Positions 1 to 4,556 of a stretch of DNA of 9,721 nucleotides are shown piece by piece. A model generated the notes under the pieces. The model made no database searches and was not told where the DNA came from. It was given only the letters and a program-made list of their open reading frames with translations. Positions within the stretch are counted from its first letter, which is position 1. Each line of letters opens with the position of its first letter. The stretch spans positions 1 to 9,721 of the forward strand of contig JAAVAG010000075.1 in NCBI GenBank assembly GCA_014804185.1, in the 5' to 3' direction. A program made the translations under genes and the position numbers. The DNA is from Lachnospiraceae bacterium. Lineage in GTDB: Bacteria > Bacillota > Clostridia > Lachnospirales > Lachnospiraceae.

Positions 1-1
1 T

Positions 2-1348
2 AACAGTATGGAGATTACGCAGGAAAACCTGGCGGCAGTAAAGGACGCCGACCGTTCGGTGCAGAGAGTGATAGACAAAATGACGCCTGCGATGGTTGTG
101 AAGATGATCCGGGACGGCGTAAATCCGCTGGAAAGTGGCATGGAGCAGCTGGAATCCTATCTGGACGGGCAGGAGGGGTATGAGGAAGAAGCGGTCAGAT
201 ACAGCAGATACCTTTATAATCTGGAGCGGAACAAAGCCATTACCCCGGAGGAAAAAGAGGGGTATATCGGAATTTACCGCATGCTCAGACAGATCGAAAA
301 GACAGACGGCGCGTCCGTCGGGAAGCTGGTGGAGAGCGGCGCGGATATCAGTTTTGCAAATTTGCTGACGGCGGTGCGCAGCACCAGGGCAAAAGGAATG
401 GATGTTACGGTGGACGATCAGTTCGGATTCCTGGAGCAGTTAAACGCCAGAGGCGTTTCCATAACGGAGCAGATCGCGGCGGGATATACAAAAGGCCTGA
501 CAGAGGCCTGGAGCAGAGAATTTCCGCAGGGGCAGTACGATCAGGAACTTTTGCGGAATGTGAGAGCAGCAGGGCATGCGCCCGACGGGGACGCTGCATT
601 TTTGAAAGAACTGGAACTGCCCGTCACGGTGGATCATCTGCTGGCCGTATCGGCGCTCAGGCAGGACAGAGGAAGCATGTTCCGCGGAATCTGGGAAAAG
701 AGAGAGAGGCTGCAGGAGATGCCGGAGGCAGTCCGGCAGATGGATCACTGGGAGGATCTTCTCACGGATGCGGGCAGCGCCCGGGAAACTTATGCACAAT
801 ATACGGAGCAGCTTGCCGGGGCGGCGGAGGAACTGACTTTCCGGACGGAAGATTCCTACATGGATGTGAGAGCCATGCAGCTGATACATAAGCAGTTATA
901 TGTGGCGGGGCATGCGGCGAAAGCGGAGGAATATGATATTCCGGCAGAAATAGACGGAGAAATGACGGCGATCCATCTGACCATCCGCCATGAGGAGATG
1001 TCCGGCGGAAGGGTGTCCGTAACGACAGGAACCGATGCGTCCGGCGGGATTACGGCTTCTTTCACGCTGAAAGAGCAGAAAGTATCCGGGTTTGTGACGG
1101 TGGAGAAAGACAGCACCCGTGAGAAACTGCTGAATCTGCCGGAGAAGCTGCGGGAGAGCCTGCAGGCGGCGGGCATTGTGTCGGAGGAGATCCCGATACT
1201 GAAAGGCGGCGCGTCCGGGGATGAGGATCTGTTCCGGACGGACAGAGGGCTTCGGTCGGAGACGGAAAGTCCCGGGGCGGAGAGCACGGGGGAACTGTAC
1301 CGGATGGCCAAAACATTTATTCAGGCATTGAAACAGAGTATGAAGTGA
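2..1348 (+). CDS. DUF6240 protein with FliK-like C-terminus (5' end cut)
   Basis: The reading frame is open to the left window edge and the ATG at position 8 has no visible ribosome binding site, so the true start probably lies upstream and this is a partial gene. At least 446 residues are present (numbered from the ATG at 8). The region around residues 85-140 (IYRMLRQIEKTDGASVG, then an LLTAVR and DDQFG stretch) fits my memory of the DUF6240 family, found beside flagellin genes in Lachnospiraceae. Residues about 309-400 alternate short beta-like strands and end in LRESLQAAGI, which resembles the C-terminal domain of the hook-length protein FliK (inference). There is no signal peptide or membrane segment in the visible part. 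It lies 84 bp before flagellin on the same strand, so a flagellar role is likely. The DUF6240 call is fairly safe; the FliK link is a hypothesis. Confidence 0.75.
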   Translation, partial: NSMEITQENLAAVKDADRSVQRVIDKMTPAMVVKMIRDGVNPLESGMEQLESYLDGQEGYEEEAVRYSRYLYNLERNKAITPEEKEGYIGIYRMLRQIEKTDGASVGKLVESGADISFANLLTAVRSTRAKGMDVTVDDQFGFLEQLNARGVSITEQIAAGYTKGLTEAWSREFPQGQYDQELLRNVRAAGHAPDGDAAFLKELELPVTVDHLLAVSALRQDRGSMFRGIWEKRERLQEMPEAVRQMDHWEDLLTDAGSARETYAQYTEQLAGAAEELTFRTEDSYMDVRAMQLIHKQLYVAGHAAKAEEYDIPAEIDGEMTAIHLTIRHEEMSGGRVSVTTGTDASGGITASFTLKEQKVSGFVTVEKDSTREKLLNLPEKLRESLQAAGIVSEEIPILKGGASGDEDLFRTDRGLRSETESPGAESTGELYRMAKTFIQALKQSMK

Positions 1349-1388
1349 TATTTTTCGAAGTACGACAGAATATCCGCCGAAGCGGGCG

Positions 1389-1431
1389 GGAATTAATTTG
1401 CGCAGGAAAACGGCGCGGAAATGAGGAAAGG
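1389..1431 (+). promoter_or_regulatory. Flagellin leader with repeated GGA motifs, possible CsrA site
   Basis: Four GGA trinucleotides lie at 1389-1391, 1405-1407, 1417-1419 and 1425-1427, the last inside the flagellin Shine-Dalgarno sequence. A small GC hairpin precedes them (CCGCC at 1374-1378 pairs with GGCGG at 1385-1389). In Bacillus, CsrA represses flagellin translation by binding GGA motifs that overlap the hag ribosome binding site. The arrangement here is compatible with that, but none of the sites matches the ANGGA core perfectly, and GGA is common in purine-rich leaders. Confidence 0.25.
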
Positions 1432-1432
1432 T

Positions 1433-2581
1433 ATGAGAATTAATTACAATGTATCGGCAATGCTTGCCAACAACACGCTGGCAGCCAACGACAGCCTGCT
1501 GAGTCAGTCTCTGCAGAGACTTTCTTCCGGATTGCAGATCAACAATGCCAAGGATAACCCTGCGGGGCTGGCCATGGCCAAGAGAATGAATGCCCAGATC
1601 GAGGGTATTTCCGTGGCGACGCAGAATGCCAGCGACGGCGTCTCCATTATCGAGATTGCAGACGGCGCTATGGCGGAGATTCAGAGCATGGTGCAGAGAA
1701 TGAATGAACTGGCCGTGAAAGCGTGCAACGGAACGCTGTCTGATGCGGCCACATCCGACGACGGCCTGGAGCATGACCGCGACCTCATACAAAAGGAGAT
1801 CGACCAGCTTAAGGAAGAGATCGAGCGGATTGCGGAGAACACGGAATTTAACGGACAGAAGCTGCTGAACGGGGAGTTTGACCTGAAAGCGTATACTTCC
1901 GAGGTGGACATTAAAATACAGTCGGTTTCGGATGAGGTTTCGGTGAGGAAGTATGCCATTGACAGCATCCAGGTGGATCAGATTCCCGATCCGGACGACC
2001 CGTCCAAAACCAAGCTGGCAGCGTCGGTGACGCTGGGCGACGGATTTCCCGACGATGCCGTGGCCGGTGAGATTGAAGATAATAAACTGACTATCAAGGC
2101 GGACAACGGATTTGAAATAACCATCGATGTTTCCGGCATGCAGATCGGAAATGAATATCAGAACGTAGAGGTAGATGTGACCGGAATCGGCGCCATGAGG
2201 CTGCAGGTCGGCTCCAATGAGGGGCAGATTCTTCCGGTGAGAATACCGAAAATTTCTCTGGCGAATATGAAAATCCAAGATGTTGACTATTCCACTGCGG
2301 AGGGAGCAAAGGATGCTCTTGCGCGCATGAACGATGCCAACGACTATATCTCCAGTGTCAGGAGCAGACTGGGCGCTTATCAGAACAGGCTGGAATCCAC
2401 CATCAGCAGCCTGGATATCACCAGCGAGAACATGACGGCGGCATATTCCAGGATTATGGACGTGGATATGGCGGAAGAGATGACCAACTATACCACTTAT
2501 CAGATACTGACCCAGGCTGGAACTTCCATGCTCGCCCAGGCAAACGAGAGGCCGTCGCAGGTTCTGCAGCTGCTGCAGTAA
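1433..2581 (+). CDS. fliC: Flagellin
   Basis: This is the filament subunit of the flagellum, exported through the flagellar type III apparatus and polymerised outside the cell. The N-terminal D0/D1 domain spans about residues 1-150 (start MRINYNVSAM, then RLSSGLQINNAKDNPAGLA) and the C-terminal D1/D0 domain about 295-382 (SSVRSRLGAYQNRLE, NYTTYQILTQAGTSMLAQAN, ending PSQVLQLLQ). Between them is a small variable domain of about 140 residues, followed by the usual flagellin signature MRLQVGSNEGQ at 255-265. I chose the ATG at 1433 because AGGA at 1424-1427 is 5 nt away and flagellins of this group start MRIN; the in-frame ATG at 1421 lacks a well placed site. At 382 residues it is a short flagellin. 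Cys98 and a longer linker at 101-117 in D1 are unusual. fliS follows after 38 bp, probably on the same transcript. Confidence 0.97.
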   Translation: MRINYNVSAMLANNTLAANDSLLSQSLQRLSSGLQINNAKDNPAGLAMAKRMNAQIEGISVATQNASDGVSIIEIADGAMAEIQSMVQRMNELAVKACNGTLSDAATSDDGLEHDRDLIQKEIDQLKEEIERIAENTEFNGQKLLNGEFDLKAYTSEVDIKIQSVSDEVSVRKYAIDSIQVDQIPDPDDPSKTKLAASVTLGDGFPDDAVAGEIEDNKLTIKADNGFEITIDVSGMQIGNEYQNVEVDVTGIGAMRLQVGSNEGQILPVRIPKISLANMKIQDVDYSTAEGAKDALARMNDANDYISSVRSRLGAYQNRLESTISSLDITSENMTAAYSRIMDVDMAEEMTNYTTYQILTQAGTSMLAQANERPSQVLQLLQ

Positions 2582-2619
2582 GCGCCAGGGAGAGAAAAGA
2601 CAGAGAGGGTTAGGTAAAA

Positions 2620-3096
2620 ATGACAAGGGAAAAAAAACAGGAGCTGACCCGGAGAATCACCCAGGCCAATAAAACGGAGATGATAGAGATTCTGTATGAA
2701 ATGGCACTGTGTTATCTGGAGGATGCGGAGGATGCCCACGGCAGGCAGGAAAGAATGGAGTACAGGGATGCTGTCCGCAAGACAAGAAACTGTATTCGTG
2801 AACTGTTGTCCTCGCTGAATCTGGAACAGGAACTGGCGGTACATCTGCTGCAGCTTTATCTGTACTGCAACCGTGAACTGGCGCTTGCGGACGTCAAAAA
2901 CGACACGGCGTACCTGGAACATGTCCGCCGCGTGATGAGCGGGCTGCAGGAGGCGTATGTGCAGCTGGCCGGACAGGATACCTCCGGTCCGGTCATGCAG
3001 AATTCGCAGATGGTATATGCGGGCCTCACTTACGGCAGGGGAGAATTAACCGAAAACATGGCCGACCAGGGCGCGAACAGAGGATTTCTGGTCTGA
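2620..3096 (+). CDS. fliS: Flagellar export chaperone FliS
   Basis: FliS binds the C-terminal disordered segment of flagellin in the cytoplasm, prevents premature polymerisation and delivers it to the export gate. The body (residues about 15-116) has the FliS helical pattern: MIEILYEMALCYLEDAEDA, a run ending ELLSSLNLEQELAVHLLQLY, then YCNRELALADVKND and an amphipathic last helix. Residues 117-158 form a tail with VYAGLTYGRGELTEN and a GANRGF motif near the end that is not part of the core chaperone fold. AGG at 2612-2614 and GAGGG at 2605-2609 serve as ribosome binding site. The gene follows flagellin directly, the usual chaperone-client arrangement. Its last 51 bp overlap the 3' end of the DUF2508 gene on the other strand. 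Confidence 0.9.
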   Translation: MTREKKQELTRRITQANKTEMIEILYEMALCYLEDAEDAHGRQERMEYRDAVRKTRNCIRELLSSLNLEQELAVHLLQLYLYCNRELALADVKNDTAYLEHVRRVMSGLQEAYVQLAGQDTSGPVMQNSQMVYAGLTYGRGELTENMADQGANRGFLV

Positions 3097-3357
3097 GGCT
3101 TCCGGCTTTGCGGCTGCCTGGAGTGAATGCTCATGGGCTGCCAGATCGGAGAGATATTTGTATTTTTTAAGCTGTGCATTGATTTCGTATATATAGCAGT
3201 CGATCAGATCAGGTTCTACTGCGTTGTCAAAACCCGCGTATGCCGCTTCCAGTGCGCCGCGGGTTTTTTCTATGGATTCCTGCAGGCTTGGGCAGCCCAG
3301 TTCTTCTTCGATGGGAGGTATGTTCTGTGGTCTGTTCTGGCTGAATAATGCTCTCAT
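3046..3357 (-). CDS. DUF2508 (YaaL-like) protein
   Basis: A small cytoplasmic protein of 103 residues. The stretch around 46-69 (AVEPDLIDCYIYEINAQLKK, then YKYL) is the hallmark of DUF2508, whose Bacillus member is YaaL, encoded beside recR and bofA. Function is unknown in the family. The ORF is open further upstream, but the extra residues are not family-like; the chosen ATG (complement of 3355-3357) has a strong AAGGGGA ribosome binding site just upstream. It is divergent from bofA and convergent with fliS, with a 51-bp 3' overlap in which both proteins lose nothing obvious. The C-terminal third (about 75-103) is polar and probably variable. No membrane segment or signal is seen. Confidence 0.85.
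   Translation of the reverse strand: MRALFSQNRPQNIPPIEEELGCPSLQESIEKTRGALEAAYAGFDNAVEPDLIDCYIYEINAQLKKYKYLSDLAAHEHSLQAAAKPEASDQKSSVRALVGHVFG
3229..3269 (+). terminator. Candidate intrinsic terminator of the flagellin-fliS transcript
   Basis: AAAACCCGCG at 3229-3238 is the perfect inverted complement of CGCGGGTTTT at 3258-3267, giving a stem of up to 10 bp with a 19-nt loop. On the + strand the stem runs into six T residues (3264-3269). It lies about 130 nt after the fliS stop, where a terminator is expected, yet inside the antisense of the DUF2508 coding region. The same bases encode DUF2508 residues from about 30 to 43, so the palindrome may partly reflect codon choice. The long loop weakens the call. 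Confidence 0.45.
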
Positions 3358-3399
3358 GAAAATCCCCTTTCCGTGACAAGGAAATAACTTTATATAAAT

Positions 3400-3430
3400 A
3401 TTATAGTCACTATTTTCCTGTTTATTCCAA
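3400..3430 (-). promoter_or_regulatory. Candidate vegetative promoter for the DUF2508 gene
   Basis: On the minus strand a perfect TATAAT (complement of 3400-3405) lies 19 nt after TTGGAA (complement of 3425-3430), about 43 nt before the DUF2508 start codon. The spacer is 2 nt longer than ideal, so the -10 is the stronger part of the call. The surrounding DNA is markedly AT-rich compared with the flanking genes. Confidence 0.4.
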
Positions 3431-3449
3431 GAATATCCGTAAAAAGGAA

Positions 3450-3479
3450 GGAATAAAAGGCTTGGCGGGGACATATATT
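3450..3479 (+). promoter_or_regulatory. Candidate sigma-E (mother-cell sporulation) promoter of bofA
   Basis: GGAATAAA at 3450-3457, a 14-nt spacer and CATATATT at 3472-3479 match the Bacillus sigma-E consensus (-35 GKMATATT, 14-nt spacer, -10 CATACAHT) at 6 of 8 and 7 of 8 positions. Transcription would begin near 3486, about 32 nt before the bofA start chosen here. bofA acts in the mother cell under sigma-E control in B. subtilis, so the match is biologically sensible. It is a match by eye to a consensus from a distant relative. Confidence 0.45.
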
Positions 3480-3517
3480 GCGGTAAAGAGACAGCCATGG
3501 CAGGAGGAACTGCGCAT

Positions 3518-3790
3518 ATGGATTTTCAGAATGGGTTTACAGGAATCGTTGCAGTGTGCGCCGCGGTGCTTTTGATTGGCGCGCTCCGCAGGAAATCCGA
3601 GGGACTGCTGAATTTCGTGCTGCGCATGGTGCTTGGAACAGCAGCCATATATTTTGCGAATATGGGTGTAGCCATGCTGGGGATGGAAGGCGGAGTGGGT
3701 ATCAATGCGGCGACTGTATTGACATCGGGAATCCTTGGATTTCCTGGGGTTGCGGCGCTTTTCGGCATTTATTTTTACAGAACACTGTAG
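3518..3790 (+). CDS. bofA: BofA-family protein, pro-sigma-K processing inhibitor
   Basis: In Bacillus, BofA sits in the outer forespore membrane with SpoIVFA and blocks the intramembrane protease SpoIVFB, delaying sigma-K activation. This 90-residue protein (B. subtilis BofA is 87) has a hydrophobic N-terminus (about 8-23), a second hydrophobic stretch (about 32-54), and the family's C-terminal signature GINAATVLTSGILGFPGVAA at 61-80. Asn48, Asn63 and Thr66 line up with the Asn, Asn and Thr reported as important for inhibition in B. subtilis (from memory). I prefer the ATG at 3518, which has AGGAGG at 3502-3507, over the in-frame ATG at 3497, which has no good site and would lie within about 11 nt of the predicted transcript start. 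It is divergent from the DUF2508 gene. Whether this organism has SpoIVFB cannot be seen here. Confidence 0.88.
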   Translation: MDFQNGFTGIVAVCAAVLLIGALRRKSEGLLNFVLRMVLGTAAIYFANMGVAMLGMEGGVGINAATVLTSGILGFPGVAALFGIYFYRTL

Positions 3791-3826
3791 AAATTTAACA
3801 AAAATGATTTTTTTGTGGTCCGGGTA

Positions 3827-3855
3827 TGGACAAGCGAAAAAGAAACGTTTATAAT
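3827..3855 (+). promoter_or_regulatory. Candidate sigma-A promoter of the Tad pilus operon
   Basis: TGGACA at 3827-3832 (5 of 6 to TTGACA), a 17-nt spacer and a perfect TATAAT at 3850-3855. Transcription would start near 3862, leaving an untranslated leader of about 150 nt before the prepilin peptidase. It is the only good promoter-like site seen between bofA and the closely packed pilus genes. Confidence 0.55.
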
Positions 3856-3866
3856 TCAGCGTACAA

Positions 3867-3887
3867 CCTGTGAGGTTCTCTTACAGG
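3867..3887 (+). other. Hairpin at the 5' end of the Tad operon leader
   Basis: CCTGTGAG (3867-3874) pairs with CTTACAGG (3880-3887) over 8 bp, with one G-U pair and a GTTCT loop. It would sit within about 5 nt of the predicted transcript 5' end. A T-rich stretch follows only after some 8-10 nt, so it is not a convincing terminator. 5' hairpins of this kind can stabilise mRNA or form part of a regulatory leader. I could not match the leader to a c-di-GMP or other known riboswitch. Confidence 0.4.
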
Positions 3888-3919
3888 ATCCAAAATCTTT
3901 TATTAAACATAAGGATGGC

Positions 3920-3991
3920 ATGCAGAGCGTGACAGCCGTTGTTTATTATCTGGGAACAGTTTCGTTCCCGAAAATTCTATTTTTAACTTAA
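3920..3991 (+). CDS. Possible 23-residue leader ORF before the Tad operon
   Basis: An ATG at 3920 preceded by AAGGA at 3911-3915 (4-nt spacing) opens a 23-codon frame that ends with TAA at 3989-3991. The peptide begins MQSVTAVVYYLG and is hydrophobic with one lysine. It ends 10 nt before the Shine-Dalgarno of the prepilin peptidase and is in that gene's frame. No homologue is recognised. It could be a leader peptide, a small membrane peptide, or chance; length alone gives no support. Confidence 0.2.
   Translation: MQSVTAVVYYLGTVSFPKILFLT
3952..3969 (+). other. Small hairpin upstream of the prepilin peptidase
   Basis: GGGAAC (3952-3957) and GTTCCC (3964-3969) form a perfect 6-bp stem with a 6-nt loop. 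A TATTTTT run follows 8 nt later (3978-3984). As a terminator it is weak because of the gap between stem and T tract; an attenuator inside the pilus leader is possible. The stem lies inside the 23-codon leader ORF. Confidence 0.3.
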
Positions 3992-4033
3992 ATTTCAGAA
4001 AAAGGTGGTGATGGTATCGGAATACTTTTTGTA

Positions 4034-4534
4034 TTGCTGTGCGCTGCCTGCATACAGGATCTGAGGTGTGGAAAAATCTCCAACGGGATCATTCTGTGCG
4101 GCATGGCGGGCGGATTTGTGCGCAGTATCGGTATGGGAGGCGTGGGCGCTGCGGGGATGTATCTTGCGCAGTGCGGCATCTATCTGGCGGCGGCGTATCC
4201 GCTGTACAGGCTTGGCATGTTGGGGGCCGGTGATGTGAAGCTGCTTGTGATGACGGAGGGATTTTTCTCGTGGAGGGACGGGTGGAGTTATTTTCTGTAT
4301 ATGCTGGCAGCGGCAGGGTGCCTGGCTGCGGTCCGGCTGCTGGCTGACCGCAGCGGGGCGGAGCGTCTGAAATATCTGATTTCTTATATCCGGGACGTTG
4401 CGCGTAGCGGAAGATGGAAGCTGTATCTGGAAAACGGAGAGAGCGCCTGGCTGAGCGGAAAATATATTCATATGGCAGTGCCTATGCTGGCGGGATTTCT
4501 GATTTATGTCGGCAGGAGGCGTCTGGGCGGATAG
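4034..4534 (+). CDS. tadV: Prepilin peptidase, A24 family (TadV/CpaA-like)
   Basis: This membrane aspartic protease cleaves the leader of Flp-type prepilins after glycine. Both catalytic motifs are present: the first Asp in IQDLRCGKISN (Asp9 from the TTG at 4034) and the second in GAGDVKL (Asp67). Several hydrophobic segments follow, and the C-terminal part after about 100 ends with KYIHMAVPMLAGFLIYVG. The start is a problem. TTG 4034 is the only ordinary start codon in frame but has no ribosome binding site and leaves just 8 residues before the catalytic Asp. The frame stays open back to 3992, and the strong AAAGGTGG at 4001-4008 points 7 nt ahead to an in-frame ATC at 4016, which would add GILFVL to the first membrane helix. 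The ATG at 4011 is in another frame and stops after 17 codons. The true N-terminus probably lies upstream of 4034. First gene of the Tad operon; TadZ follows after 22 bp. Confidence 0.85.
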   Translation: MLCAACIQDLRCGKISNGIILCGMAGGFVRSIGMGGVGAAGMYLAQCGIYLAAAYPLYRLGMLGAGDVKLLVMTEGFFSWRDGWSYFLYMLAAAGCLAAVRLLADRSGAERLKYLISYIRDVARSGRWKLYLENGESAWLSGKYIHMAVPMLAGFLIYVGRRRLGG

Positions 4535-4556
4535 GAGAAAGGGGAGACGGCATGGA

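Noticed and set aside
1349..1432. Sigma-28 flagellin promoter (TAAA-15-GCCGATAT)
   Set aside because: GCCGAAGC at 1376-1383 resembles the -10, but the -35 position reads GAAG and no TAAA is nearby.
2556..2580. Inverted CTGCAG pair at the end of flagellin as a regulatory hairpin
   Set aside because: It is explained by repeated Leu-Leu-Gln codons of the conserved flagellin C-terminus and has no T tract.
896..2626. Minus-strand open frame of 576 codons across the flagellin gene
   Set aside because: It is antisense to two clear genes, is rich in His, Arg, Leu and Gln as expected from the reverse of biased codons, and shows no family pattern or ribosome binding site.
3358..3498. Longer N-terminus for the DUF2508 protein
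   Set aside because: The extra 47 residues have no family character, cover the promoter-like DNA, and the ATG at 3357 has a strong ribosome binding site.
3798..3816. AT-only inverted repeat (ACAAAAA and TTTTTGT) after bofA as a terminator
   Set aside because: The stem has only one G-C pair, so it is unlikely to stop RNA polymerase alone, although it lies at the right place.
3826..3873. Short ORF starting ATGGACAAGCG in the bofA-Tad interval
   Set aside because: It is 15 codons, overlaps the promoter boxes and lacks a ribosome binding site.
3862..4010. c-di-GMP riboswitch in the Tad leader
   Set aside because: I looked for the GEMM-I and class II core sequences and found neither; the two hairpins do not form those folds by eye.
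4506..4556. Longer TadZ start at ATG 4506
   Set aside because: The added residues are Arg/Gly-rich and unlike the family, the start overlaps the peptidase gene, and the Shine-Dalgarno lies downstream of it.
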